The position numbers were made by a program, and so were the translations under genes. A stretch of DNA of 64,000 nt, taken from positions 1 to 64,000 of the forward strand of contig NZ_CAJPUX010000002.1 of NCBI RefSeq assembly GCF_905397285.1. Reading direction: 5' to 3'. Shown here piece by piece: positions 8,730 to 16,661 of the stretch (position 1 is its first letter; the number at the start of each line of letters is the position of its first letter). Origin of the DNA: Cupriavidus plantarum. Lineage in GTDB: Bacteria > Pseudomonadota > Gammaproteobacteria > Burkholderiales > Burkholderiaceae. The notes under the pieces are model-generated. The model was not told the origin of the DNA. It did no database searches and saw only the letters and a program-made list of their open reading frames with translations.

Positions 8730-9206
8730 ATGCTAGACCCTTCGCGCGCCGGCGATCCCGGCCTTGCCGTCACCGAACTCTCCGATTCTCTCAATCGACT
8801 GCTGGCGGACGTTTTCGCGTTGTACCTCAAAACCAAGAATTTCCACTGGCATATGTCCGGCCCGCACTTCCGCGACTATCACCTGATGCTGGACGAGCAG
8901 TCGGACCAGATCTTCGCGATCACCGACGATATCGCCGAGCGCGTGCGCAAGATCGGCGGCACGACGCTGCGTTCGATCGGCAATATCGCGCGTTTGCAAC
9001 GCCTGCGCGACAACGATGAAGAATCGGTGACGCCGCACGCCATGCTGCGCGAACTCCATGCCGACAATCTGGCGCTGGTTGCCGCGATGCTGGAATCGCA
9101 CGATCTTTGCGACGACCATGCGGACGTCGCGACGGCGAGCCTGCTCGAGAACTGGATCGACGAAGCGCAGCGCCGCGCGTGGTTCCTCGCCGAGGCGGCG
9201 AAATAA
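8730..9206 (+). CDS. dps: Dps family ferritin-like DNA-protection protein
   Basis: The protein has 158 residues, typical for Dps. The ferroxidase signature is present: KTKNFHWHMSGPHF with H39, then H51 and D55 in DYHLMLDEQSD. Dps assembles into a dodecamer that oxidises and stores iron and protects DNA during oxidative or starvation stress. The start at MLDPSRAG has GGAG ten bases upstream; a longer frame from 8592 lacks support. It is divergent from the histidine kinase across a 245-base region. No OxyR or IHF site could be recognised with confidence. Confidence 0.93.
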   Translation: MLDPSRAGDPGLAVTELSDSLNRLLADVFALYLKTKNFHWHMSGPHFRDYHLMLDEQSDQIFAITDDIAERVRKIGGTTLRSIGNIARLQRLRDNDEESVTPHAMLRELHADNLALVAAMLESHDLCDDHADVATASLLENWIDEAQRRAWFLAEAAK

Positions 9207-9234
9207 TTGGCCGCCGGCGTCTTGCCGGAGGCTG

Positions 9235-10386
9235 CTACAGGACATGGCCCGCAGACGGGCGGGTCATGCTCCGCAGGTTGCGATACAGCGTATAGGCGAC
9301 CATGATCGGCAGCAGCACGCCGACGCCCGCGAGCATCAGCGCCAGCACACGATCGTTCGACGATGCCTCCGCGAGCATCAGGCGGCCGGGCACGATATAG
9401 GGAAACACGCTTGACGCGAGTCCGGCGAGCGATACGAGCGTCAGCAATACCGCGAGGCCGAACGGCGCCCGCGGCGAGCCGTCCGGTTCGCGCCGCGGCC
9501 CGCCCTGCGACTGCTGGCGCGACCATGCGATGCGGCGGGCGAGAAACAACGCGACCGCGGCGGCTATCGCGCCGCATCCGAGTGGCAGCAGCGGCAGGCC
9601 GTGCATCGCATGAAGGTGGTCGGCTTCGAGGTGGTGCGACATGAGATCGGCGGTCAGCAGCACGGCGCTCGACACGGCAAGCCACAAGGCGCTCAGCGTC
9701 CAGCGCCGCGCGTGCGCGGCGACCAGTCCCTCGACCCGTGCATCGACCCCTGCATCGACCCCTGCATCGATCCCTACATCGATCCCTACATCGACCTCCG
9801 GTGCGCTGCGTCCCAGCAGGTATGTTGACCCGAGCAGCGCATAACCCGCGCCAACGCCGATCACGGCGGCCACCACGAGGACACCGTGCCAGGCACCGGG
9901 TCGCAATCCGGTGAGGATACGGCCCAGGATCGCCCCTTGCGAGACAGCGGCGACGAGGCTGCCGACGCCGAGCATGCGGTCCAGTGCGGGAAGGCTCAGG
10001 CGCGTGTGGCGCGGCGCGCCAGGGGCAATCATTCCCGGTGCGCCCGTCTCTGGCGCAGTCCCCCGCATCTCGACCGCCGCGCCGCGGAGGATGAGCCCAA
10101 GGACCATCGTGATGAGCGGTACGTAGAGCTGCGGAAGCAGCATCGCGTAGGCCGCGGGAAACGCGCCGAAGAGGCCGCCGCCGATGACGACGAGCCAGGT
10201 CTCGTTGGCGTCGCGTACGTGCACGATCGCGCCCAGCATCGCTTCCCGCGTCGGCCGGTCCGGCGCGAACAGACTCAGGATGCCGATGCCCAGGTCGAAA
10301 CCGTCCGAGACCACGTAGCACGCGGCCATGAGCGCAAGAATGCAGAACCAGGCGTCAACGAGCAACGCATGGGGAAAGGAGTCCAT
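9235..10386 (-). CDS. cydB: Orphan cytochrome bd-type quinol oxidase subunit II-like protein
   Basis: This 383-residue polytopic protein resembles CydB/CioB. The N-terminal helix contains the family signature VVSDGFDLGIGIL (about residues 25-37), followed by VRDANETWLVVIGGGLFGAFP, which corresponds to the conserved WExNQVW region. In the complex, subunit II supports the haem-bearing subunit I. No cydA/cioA lies on either side: dps is downstream and a DUF3331 gene upstream. A loop at about residues 199-216 contains five copies of a (V/I)D(V/A)G-type tetrapeptide. It may pair with a subunit I elsewhere or have been repurposed. No clear ribosome-binding site precedes the ATG. Confidence 0.8.
   Translation of the reverse strand: MDSFPHALLVDAWFCILALMAACYVVSDGFDLGIGILSLFAPDRPTREAMLGAIVHVRDANETWLVVIGGGLFGAFPAAYAMLLPQLYVPLITMVLGLILRGAAVEMRGTAPETGAPGMIAPGAPRHTRLSLPALDRMLGVGSLVAAVSQGAILGRILTGLRPGAWHGVLVVAAVIGVGAGYALLGSTYLLGRSAPEVDVGIDVGIDAGVDAGVDARVEGLVAAHARRWTLSALWLAVSSAVLLTADLMSHHLEADHLHAMHGLPLLPLGCGAIAAAVALFLARRIAWSRQQSQGGPRREPDGSPRAPFGLAVLLTLVSLAGLASSVFPYIVPGRLMLAEASSNDRVLALMLAGVGVLLPIMVAYTLYRNLRSMTRPSAGHVL
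9731..9790. repeat. Five 12-bp tandem repeats inside the cydB-like gene
   Basis: Five in-frame copies of TCGACCCCTGCA (variants TCGACCCGTGCA and TCGATCCCTACA) run head to tail, with a partial sixth after 9790. On the coding strand each copy encodes a four-residue unit such as GVDA or GIDV. The length is a multiple of three, so copy-number change would lengthen or shorten a loop without a frameshift. Confidence 0.9.
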
Positions 10387-10410
10387 CGCGGGCGTCCGGT
10401 AGGGTCCGTA

Positions 10411-10938
10411 TCAGCGTCCGTGCGCGCGATAGCGGAAAACCGGGCGCGGTTCATCGCGCACGGGCTCGTTGACGTGGCATGCCTGTTCGAGCGCGGCCGC
10501 GAGGATCATCGAACCGGCGTTGAGCGCGGCGGGTCGCGAGCGCTGCGGGCGGAAGATCGCCTCGCCGCGCGCAATCGGCCGGCCAGTGAGTGCGCACGTC
10601 CCCGACGAGCGCGCGGACGCGGCCGTCCAGATCTGCTCGCCATAGCGGCAATGCGTGGCATCGCGCCAGCTCACGATCGCGAGCGTCGGGCTGGGCCGTT
10701 CGATCACGGTGACCATTGGCGCGTGCGGGCGCTGGGCGCGCTGCGCGCGGCGGGCATCCTCGTCGGCCGCGTGGGCCGTCATCGAGGCGAGCGCGCCGGC
10801 GGGAATGCGTTGCGGCGCGAGCAGGGCGATGGTGCGCGACCACGTGTCATGCGCGGTGCTTCGATGAATGTCATGCATCTCTTGCGGGTCGGACGACTCA
10901 CGGGTGGCGTCGAGCGCGGCGTATGCGGAATCAAGCAT
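10411..10938 (-). CDS. DUF3331 domain-containing protein
   Basis: The protein has about 175 residues. The central and C-terminal region (SPTLAIVSWRDATHCRYGEQ, then SGTCALTGRPIARGEAIFRP) matches my memory of DUF3331, a small family largely confined to Burkholderiaceae and often found as several copies per genome. Two cysteines in the CALTGRPI segment and one in THCRYGEQ could bind a metal or be redox-active, but no function is known. The start has GGGAG directly upstream and overlaps the last eight bases of the AraC gene, so translation is probably coupled. Association with AraC regulators and respiratory genes may be a clue, not proof. Confidence 0.82.
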   Translation of the reverse strand: MLDSAYAALDATRESSDPQEMHDIHRSTAHDTWSRTIALLAPQRIPAGALASMTAHAADEDARRAQRAQRPHAPMVTVIERPSPTLAIVSWRDATHCRYGEQIWTAASARSSGTCALTGRPIARGEAIFRPQRSRPAALNAGSMILAAALEQACHVNEPVRDEPRPVFRYRAHGR

Positions 10939-11938
10939 GGGAGCTCCCGGTGGATGCTGCCTTGACGCGCCAGCAGTGCGGCGTATCGCCAACGAAGCGT
11001 TTGAAGACCGTGGTGAAGTGCGCCTGCGAGCGGAAGCCGCAGCGCAGCGCTACGTCGAGCACGCTGCCCTCGGTCTGCTGCAGCAGATCCTGTGCATGCT
11101 CGATGCGTCGGCGCAGCAGGTACTCGTGCGGGCGCATGCCCGTCGTGCGGCGGAACTGCGCCGCAAAATGCATGCGCGTCATGCCCGTGCTCTCCGCGAT
11201 ATCGGCGAGGCCGATGGGCGTGTCGAGATTGGCATCGATGTATTCGAGCGCGCGGCGCAGGCGCCATTGCGGCAGCTTGGCGCGCGTGCGCTGGCCGGTG
11301 GCCGCGCGGTGGAAGTGCGCCGCCACGACGCGGGAAACGATCGCCAGCGCTACGCTGTCCGCGAACATGCGGCCGAGACCGGGGTCCTGCGTCTGGGCCA
11401 CGGCGAGCGCCTGGCCGAGCCGTTCGAGGGCGGGGTCGGTATGGAGGAACGGGTCGTCGAGGATCACGTCGCCCTCGGGCGCATGGCCAAACTGGTCGGT
11501 ATGGCAGCGCGCGATCACGGTCTGTGGCACGAACAGATGCAGAACGTCGCAGGCGCCGTCGTAGGTCGCGGTCGCCGCCACGCCCGGCGCCGTGATCTGG
11601 ACCGCGCCCGGCGCGAGACGGCCATCGAAGATTGGCTTGCCGCCGCACAGCAGGCGCACCGAGCTCGTGCGCAGGTTCAGGCTGATGCAATGCCAGCGCG
11701 CGTCGCCGGGATGGGATACCGTCTGCGTTTCGCCGACTTCGCACTTCCAGCGCGAGACAAGGATCGTGTCGAGTTCGCTCGGCGCGGCCTGGGGCGGGTA
11801 ACGCCATGCGCGTTCGGGCTGGACCGGGTCCGGCATGCGCGCGGCACGCGTCAGGTCCAGAGTGGGCACACCATCGCGTCGCGGCGGGTGGGGCAGGTAT
11901 GCGGGCGTGACAGGCACCGGCATCGAAACGTCTTTCAT
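10931..11938 (-). CDS. AraC family transcriptional regulator
   Basis: This is a 335-residue regulator. Residues 1-220 form a variable effector domain, and the last 100 residues carry the double helix-turn-helix (GLADIAESTGMTRMHFAAQF, then LDVALRCGFRSQAHFTTVFK). The C-terminal signature is canonical, ending FVGDTPHCWR. The start at MKDVSMPVP has GGAG upstream. It overlaps the DUF3331 gene downstream and follows the 33-residue membrane ORF and the second flavin monooxygenase on the same strand, so all four may share a transcript. The monooxygenase gene is a plausible target, but no binding site was recognised. Confidence 0.9.
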   Translation of the reverse strand: MKDVSMPVPVTPAYLPHPPRRDGVPTLDLTRAARMPDPVQPERAWRYPPQAAPSELDTILVSRWKCEVGETQTVSHPGDARWHCISLNLRTSSVRLLCGGKPIFDGRLAPGAVQITAPGVAATATYDGACDVLHLFVPQTVIARCHTDQFGHAPEGDVILDDPFLHTDPALERLGQALAVAQTQDPGLGRMFADSVALAIVSRVVAAHFHRAATGQRTRAKLPQWRLRRALEYIDANLDTPIGLADIAESTGMTRMHFAAQFRRTTGMRPHEYLLRRRIEHAQDLLQQTEGSVLDVALRCGFRSQAHFTTVFKRFVGDTPHCWRVKAASTGSSHA

Positions 11939-11969
11939 GGGAGAAACTCCGTAATTTCGGTGACGGACG

Positions 11970-12071
11970 TCAGTCCGCGTACTGGATGAACGCAACGGCA
12001 ATCAGCACCAGATTCATCACTGCAAGGGCGATCCATCCGTACATCAGCAACAGGCTTTCGTTGTCGTTCAT
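11970..12071 (-). CDS. Small single-helix membrane protein (33 residues)
   Basis: This short frame begins MNDNESLLLMYGWIALAVMN, continues through a hydrophobic stretch to about residue 29, and ends AFIQYAD. It predicts one transmembrane helix (about residues 9-29) with an acidic N-terminus. A good ribosome-binding site (GGAG at 12080-12083) lies eight bases before the ATG. It sits between the flavin monooxygenase (47-base gap) and the AraC gene (31-base gap) on their strand. Size and topology recall accessory peptides such as CydX, but it lacks the CydX N-terminal signature, and the cydB-like gene is 1.6 kb away. No function is assigned. Confidence 0.55.
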   Translation of the reverse strand: MNDNESLLLMYGWIALAVMNLVLIAVAFIQYAD

Positions 12072-12118
12072 CACAATGGCTCCAGGCTTCTGGCTTCCTT
12101 CTCCGGCATTCATCGCGC

Positions 12119-13294
12119 TCACGCCGGTTGCTCCACTTCCATGATCCGGCGCCCCAGCGCGATACCCCAGCGCACGAGGCGGCGGTCGGCGGGCAACTGT
12201 GCGAGCTCCCAGCCGGCCAGCGCGCCGTCGATGTCTTCCACCTCGTGCATGACGTTCTGCAGCGCGCGGGCCAGCGACAGCGCATTACCCGCGGCCTTGC
12301 CCGCGCCGGCGCCCGTATGCGGACGCGCGACGAACGCGGCATCGCCCAGCAGCGCCACGCGGCCGAATACCATGCGCGGCGCCTCGTAGTCCTGGATCAG
12401 TTGCAGGAACGGATCGGGCGTTGCGGTAACGAGGCTCGCGAGCGCCGGCGCCAGCGCATTGGAGGCATCGTGTTGCAGCGCATGCATCTCGGCGTCCCGC
12501 AGCGCGCCCGGCGGCAGAGAATGGGTATGCCGATGGCCGGTGCGGTCCTGCAGCAGCGCCTCGAGTGCCGGGCCCCGCTCGATCGGGCGGTACCACACCC
12601 AGTTCTGGCGCCGATCGCCCGGACGCACGCTGCCGTTCTCCCCGGGGATGCGATACGTGAGGAACTGATGGCCCTGGCCATCCTGGAACGCGAACGCGTC
12701 GTCCAGCAGGGCGCGGCTTTGCGCGCCGAGGTTGATTTCGGGGACTACGCCGCGCCATGCGACATAGCCGGCGTAGACAGGCGCGTCGGTCGGCAGCAAC
12801 TGCGCGCGGACGCTCGAAAGCGGACCGTCGGCGCCGATCAGCAGATCCCCTTGCGCGCTGCGCCCCGATGCGAAGCAGGCGGTGACGCGGGGCGAGCCCG
12901 TCGGCGAGGTCTGTGCGGGGTCCTGTGTAAGGGAAACAAAGGTTTCGCCGGCATGGACCAGAGGGCCAAGCGCTTCGCGCATGCGCAGATACAAGCCATT
13001 CCATGCGATCTGCACCTGCGGCATGTACATGCGGCGGACGCTGCCGTCGCGGGACACGAAGATGCGGTCTCGCGACGGCACGCCGAAGTCGGGGCCATGG
13101 TCGAGACCGGCGAAATCCAGTGCATCGGTGACATCGGGCTGCAGCACGAGACCGCCGCCACGGCTGTCGAGGTCGCGCGGCGAGCGTTCGAAGACTTCGA
13201 CGTCCCAGCCGATCGCCCGCAGGCAGACCGCGCTGAAGAGCCCGCCGAGCGAGCCGCCGATGATGATGGCGCGAGGACGTTGAAAGAGCGGCAT
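12119..13294 (-). CDS. FAD-dependent monooxygenase, dihydroxypyridine-hydroxylase-like (second copy)
   Basis: The 391-residue flavoprotein belongs to the same subfamily as the gene at 5107. It has the N-terminal GGSLGGLFSAVCL motif (about residues 13-25), DVEVFERSP at the end of the second strand, and FGRVALLGDAAFVARPHTG near residue 315. Both share YAGYVAWRG and NWVWYR segments, so they are paralogues, though clearly diverged. It probably hydroxylates an activated ring using NAD(P)H and oxygen. Unlike the first copy it has no adjacent VOC protein or transporter; its neighbours are a small membrane protein and an AraC regulator. The substrate is unknown. Confidence 0.87.
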   Translation of the reverse strand: MPLFQRPRAIIIGGSLGGLFSAVCLRAIGWDVEVFERSPRDLDSRGGGLVLQPDVTDALDFAGLDHGPDFGVPSRDRIFVSRDGSVRRMYMPQVQIAWNGLYLRMREALGPLVHAGETFVSLTQDPAQTSPTGSPRVTACFASGRSAQGDLLIGADGPLSSVRAQLLPTDAPVYAGYVAWRGVVPEINLGAQSRALLDDAFAFQDGQGHQFLTYRIPGENGSVRPGDRRQNWVWYRPIERGPALEALLQDRTGHRHTHSLPPGALRDAEMHALQHDASNALAPALASLVTATPDPFLQLIQDYEAPRMVFGRVALLGDAAFVARPHTGAGAGKAAGNALSLARALQNVMHEVEDIDGALAGWELAQLPADRRLVRWGIALGRRIMEVEQPA

Positions 13295-13311
13295 GTCAGG
13301 GTATCCGTGAG

Positions 13312-13644
13312 TTAGCGTGCAACGCCGTCGTGCAGACGGGCGATGGTGGCGCGGCTGCCGGCGTCCGCGGCGTCGTCCCAGGCCGAGACCCGCATGGGCG
13401 TGGCCCTGACGTAGACGCGAAGGTCGGCCGGGCGCAGGGCGCGCATATCGATGTCCATGTTTGGGTTGACATTGCGATCGGCGGCAAGCGACGCCGGGCT
13501 CGTGTGTTCACCATTCCGGTGCGTGCCGATGGCGCTCCCGCCGATAGACGCCTCGGTGGTCAGGCATGCGGCGACGGCCATGGAGACGATTGCGGCGCCG
13601 CCGAACCCGATCAGGAGCTGGAGCCAAAGATGCCGGTACGTCAT
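13312..13644 (-). CDS. Small hypothetical exported or membrane-anchored protein
   Basis: The 110-residue protein begins MTYRHLWLQLLIGFGGAAIV, then SMAVAACLTTE: a hydrophobic segment of about 20 residues that could be a signal peptide or a membrane anchor. The remainder is polar, without recognised motifs. A strong GGAGGT ribosome-binding site precedes the ATG. Only 17 bases separate its stop from the flavin monooxygenase start, so it may lead that transcript. I do not recognise the family. The frame stays open upstream to about 14013, but the Shine-Dalgarno supports this internal start. Confidence 0.65.
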   Translation of the reverse strand: MTYRHLWLQLLIGFGGAAIVSMAVAACLTTEASIGGSAIGTHRNGEHTSPASLAADRNVNPNMDIDMRALRPADLRVYVRATPMRVSAWDDAADAGSRATIARLHDGVAR

Positions 13645-13964
13645 GTTCGGACCTCCGTTGCGATATGTGTGCTGGTTGTACGGAATCGTAGGAGCCCGGG
13701 CATGGTGGCAACAATTGGCGCGTGGTCGGTGGGGCGTTACACGAAGGTATGAGTCAAGGGAAACCTCGTGCAGTTGACGCGGCACCAATGGTCCGAAGTC
13801 GTTCCATTTGAAAATGGCGTCGGGATCGCGAAGATGGCCTTGCCGGGTGGCCTCGACAATGGCGCTGACGTCGTATGGGCGCCGCATAAGCCGGCGTCCG
13901 GCAGGCATCGATTTCATTTTCGATACACCCGCACGCGATAGCTGGCGGACGACAGGAGCCCACA
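13645..13964. other. Intergenic region between divergent units
   Basis: This 320-base region separates the minus-strand hypothetical gene from the plus-strand efflux lipoprotein. It should hold both promoters, although no convincing -35/-10 pair stands out. Near 13737-13752 the reverse strand reads TCATACCTTC, a 10-mer also present near 8571-8580. A minus-strand open frame crosses the whole region with plausible residues around 13755-13890, so a diverged gene fragment cannot be excluded. Confidence 0.4.
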
Positions 13965-15470
13965 ATGGCCTCGATGGCCACTCACCGGCGTCTTGCGCCA
14001 CGATGGACGGCATGGGCCGCCATCGCCTTCATTGTCTTGGCCCTCGGCGGCTGCGCCGATTTCGGCGCGGGGCGCACCACCCAGACCCTCGCCCCCGTTT
14101 CCGGCACGGCGCGGAGCCTGCCTGCCGAGCACGGCGCGTGGCCCGATGCCAGCTGGGTGGACCGCTTCGGCGATCCGCAACTGCGCACCCTCGTCGATGA
14201 GGCGGTGGCGGACAGTCCCACGCTGCAGGCCGCGATGGCCCGGGTGGAGGCGGCGCGGGCGCTCGCTCAGGGGGCGCGCAGCGGCTTGTATCCCCATGTG
14301 GACGTCCAGGGCGGTATTGCCCGCGAGCGCATTTCCGAAACGGACGTCCTGCGCGGGACGTCGCTCGCGGGCAAATGGTTCGATCAGGTCCACCTGAGCG
14401 CGGGACTCACCTACGACCTCGACTTCTGGGGCAAGCACCGCTCGGCGTTGCAATCAGCGTTGTCCACCGTGCGCGAAGCCGATGCGGAGCAGCAATCCGC
14501 ACGGCTCCTGCTGTCAACGAGCGTCGCGCGCGTGTACGCCCGGCTCGCCACGCTCTATGCGGTGCGTGACGTGACGGCGACCACGATTGCACAGCGGCGC
14601 GATCTGGCGGGGCTCGAACGGGCGCGTCACGTGGCGGGCCTCGATACGCAGGTCGGCATTACGCTCCAGAGCGCCAGCGTGGCGAGCATCGAGGCCGAGC
14701 TCACGCAGCTCGACGATGCAATCGACGTCACGCGGCACCAGATTGCGGCGCTCATGGGCAAGGGGCCCGATCGCGGATTGGCCATCGCGCGGCCTACCCT
14801 ATTGGGTGCTCCCCAGGGCGCACCCCATGACGGACCTCAGGCGGGACCGTTCGACAGGCTGCCGGACGACGCGCGCATCGGCCTGCTGTCGCGCCGGCCC
14901 GACCTCGTGGCGGCGCGTTGGCGGGTGGAGGCGGCGTCGAAGGACATCGAGACGGCCAAGGCTGAGTTCCTGCCCGATATCAGCGTGTCCGCGATGGGCG
15001 GGCTCACCACCATCACGCCTTCGGACTTCCTGCTCGGCGCGAGCCGGGCGTTCTCGTTTGGGCCCTCGGTGACGTTGCCGGTGTTCGAGGGCGGCAAGTT
15101 GCGTGCGGACCTGCACGGACGGTACGCGCAATACGACGCGGCGGTGGCCGACTACAACCAGACGCTCGTCGATGCCTTGCGGGAGACCGCGGATACCGTC
15201 GGCAGCTTGCATGCGGTGGCCACCGCACGGACGCAGCAGGCCCAGGCGCTCGAACTATCGCGCCAGGCGTGGGCGTTGGCGACCGACCGCTGGCACGTGG
15301 GGCTCGCGGACCAGCTCACGGTCCTCGACGCCCAGACGGCCGTGCTCGCGGCACAGCGGCAGGCGGCTCAATTGCGGGGGCAGCAGGTGGATTTGATGAT
15401 GGCGCTGGTCTGGAATCTGGGTGGGGGATACGAGGATGACGCCCGCCCGCAACTTGCGGAGACGCCATGA
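13965..15470 (+). CDS. NodT-type outer-membrane efflux lipoprotein
   Basis: The 501-residue protein has a lipoprotein signal peptide with lipobox LGGC (cysteine about residue 29) and two outer-membrane efflux (TolC-like) repeats rich in alanine coiled-coil helices. It includes the recurring SRRPDLVAARWRVEAA motif near residue 310. Members form the outer-membrane channel of tripartite RND or MFS efflux pumps. AGGAG precedes the start. The stop overlaps the adaptor gene's ATG by four bases, so outer-membrane channel and periplasmic adaptor are made together. The inner-membrane pump is probably the convergent MFS gene at 16662. Confidence 0.92.
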   Translation: MASMATHRRLAPRWTAWAAIAFIVLALGGCADFGAGRTTQTLAPVSGTARSLPAEHGAWPDASWVDRFGDPQLRTLVDEAVADSPTLQAAMARVEAARALAQGARSGLYPHVDVQGGIARERISETDVLRGTSLAGKWFDQVHLSAGLTYDLDFWGKHRSALQSALSTVREADAEQQSARLLLSTSVARVYARLATLYAVRDVTATTIAQRRDLAGLERARHVAGLDTQVGITLQSASVASIEAELTQLDDAIDVTRHQIAALMGKGPDRGLAIARPTLLGAPQGAPHDGPQAGPFDRLPDDARIGLLSRRPDLVAARWRVEAASKDIETAKAEFLPDISVSAMGGLTTITPSDFLLGASRAFSFGPSVTLPVFEGGKLRADLHGRYAQYDAAVADYNQTLVDALRETADTVGSLHAVATARTQQAQALELSRQAWALATDRWHVGLADQLTVLDAQTAVLAAQRQAAQLRGQQVDLMMALVWNLGGGYEDDARPQLAETP

Positions 15471-16660
15471 CCACACAGAATCCGGCGGCCGCGCCCGCAC
15501 CGGGACCGGCACCAGCGCCAGCGCCGATCGGCACGCCGCCTCGTATTTCCCGCCGCAAGGCCGCCGTGCTGGCTGCGGTCCTGGTGTTGGCGGGCGCCGC
15601 GGGCGGGGTCTATTGGTGGCGCGACGTGCAGGAGTTTGCCTCGACCGAAGACGCCTACGTCGGCGGCAACGTCGTGCAGGTGACCCCGCTCACCAGCGGC
15701 ACGGTCGTATCCATCGCAGGCGACGACACGCAGTACGTGCGCGAGGGCCAGCCGCTGGTCGAGCTCGATCCCGCGGACAGCGCGGTCGCGATGGAGCAGG
15801 CCGCCGCGCAGCTGGCGGCAACCGTCCGGCAGGTGCGCACGCTCTACGTCAACAACGGCACGCTGGCAGCGAACATCGCCCTGCGCGCGGCCGATCTCGC
15901 CCGCGCGCAGGACGATCTAAGGCGCCGGCAGGCGGTGACGAACCCGGGAGCCGTTTCGGCCGAGGAAGTCGAGCACGCGCAAACGGCCGTCCGCACCGCC
16001 GCCGCCGCCCTGCGCGCGGCCCAGGAGCAACTGGTGTCCAACCGCGCGCTTACCGACCGCACGACGCTGGCGGAACATCCGGACGTCGCCCGCGCCGCCG
16101 CCAACTACCGCGCCGCGTACCTCGCCTTCGCACGCTCCGCCTTGCCGGCACCCGTCGACGGCTTCATTGCCCGCCGCGCCGTGCAGGTGGGGCAGCGCGT
16201 CGCGCCGGGCACGCCCCTGATGGCCGTGGTCCCGCTGAACCAGGTGTGGGTCGACGCCAACTTCAAGGAGAACCAGCTGCGCCGCGTTCGTGTGGGCCAG
16301 CCGGTTTCGCTCTATGCTGACCTGTATGGCCAGCGCGTGCGCTACGACGGCAAGGTGGCCGGCTTCTCCGCAGGCACGGGCGCGGCGTTCTCGCTGCTGC
16401 CCGCGCAAAACGCCACCGGTAACTGGATCAAGGTCGTGCAGCGGCTACCCGTGCGCATCTCCCTGGAGCCGGCCCAACTAGCCGCGCATCCGCTGCGCAT
16501 CGGGCTGTCGATGAGCGTATCGGTCGATACGCGCAACGATCAGGGCGCCTCGCTGTCCACGCTGCCCCCGCTCACGCCGCTGCGCACCGACGTCTACGCG
16601 GAGGTGGCCCGGGAGGCCGACGCGCACATTGCGAAGATCATCGCGGCCAACGCCGGCTGA
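15467..16660 (+). CDS. HlyD/EmrA-family periplasmic adaptor
   Basis: The protein has 397 residues: a proline/alanine-rich cytoplasmic N-terminus, one transmembrane helix (about 25-43), then the EmrA signature STEDAYVGGNVVQVTPLTSG of the lipoyl-like half-motif. A coiled-coil hairpin spans about residues 100-210, and the second lipoyl half and beta-barrel (LNQVWVDANFKENQLRRVRV) follow. The segment SLLPAQNATGNWIKVVQRLP is a classic EmrA marker. It links an MFS pump to the outer-membrane channel. It overlaps the upstream channel gene by four bases and ends two bases before the convergent MFS stop. Confidence 0.92.
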   Translation: MTTQNPAAAPAPGPAPAPAPIGTPPRISRRKAAVLAAVLVLAGAAGGVYWWRDVQEFASTEDAYVGGNVVQVTPLTSGTVVSIAGDDTQYVREGQPLVELDPADSAVAMEQAAAQLAATVRQVRTLYVNNGTLAANIALRAADLARAQDDLRRRQAVTNPGAVSAEEVEHAQTAVRTAAAALRAAQEQLVSNRALTDRTTLAEHPDVARAAANYRAAYLAFARSALPAPVDGFIARRAVQVGQRVAPGTPLMAVVPLNQVWVDANFKENQLRRVRVGQPVSLYADLYGQRVRYDGKVAGFSAGTGAAFSLLPAQNATGNWIKVVQRLPVRISLEPAQLAAHPLRIGLSMSVSVDTRNDQGASLSTLPPLTPLRTDVYAEVAREADAHIAKIIAANAG

Positions 16661-16661
16661 T

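Noticed and set aside
9731-9790. Short repeats considered as a CRISPR array
   Set aside because: The repeats are 12 bp, directly adjacent without spacers, and in frame inside a coding sequence; no cas genes are present.
11970-12071. The 33-residue peptide as CydX
   Set aside because: It lacks the N-terminal MWYF-type signature, is not adjacent to cydB and belongs to a different apparent transcript.
13645-14013. Upstream extension of the minus-strand hypothetical gene across the intergenic region
   Set aside because: A strong GGAGGT ribosome-binding site at the internal ATG (13644) and overlap with the divergent efflux gene start argue against the longer form.
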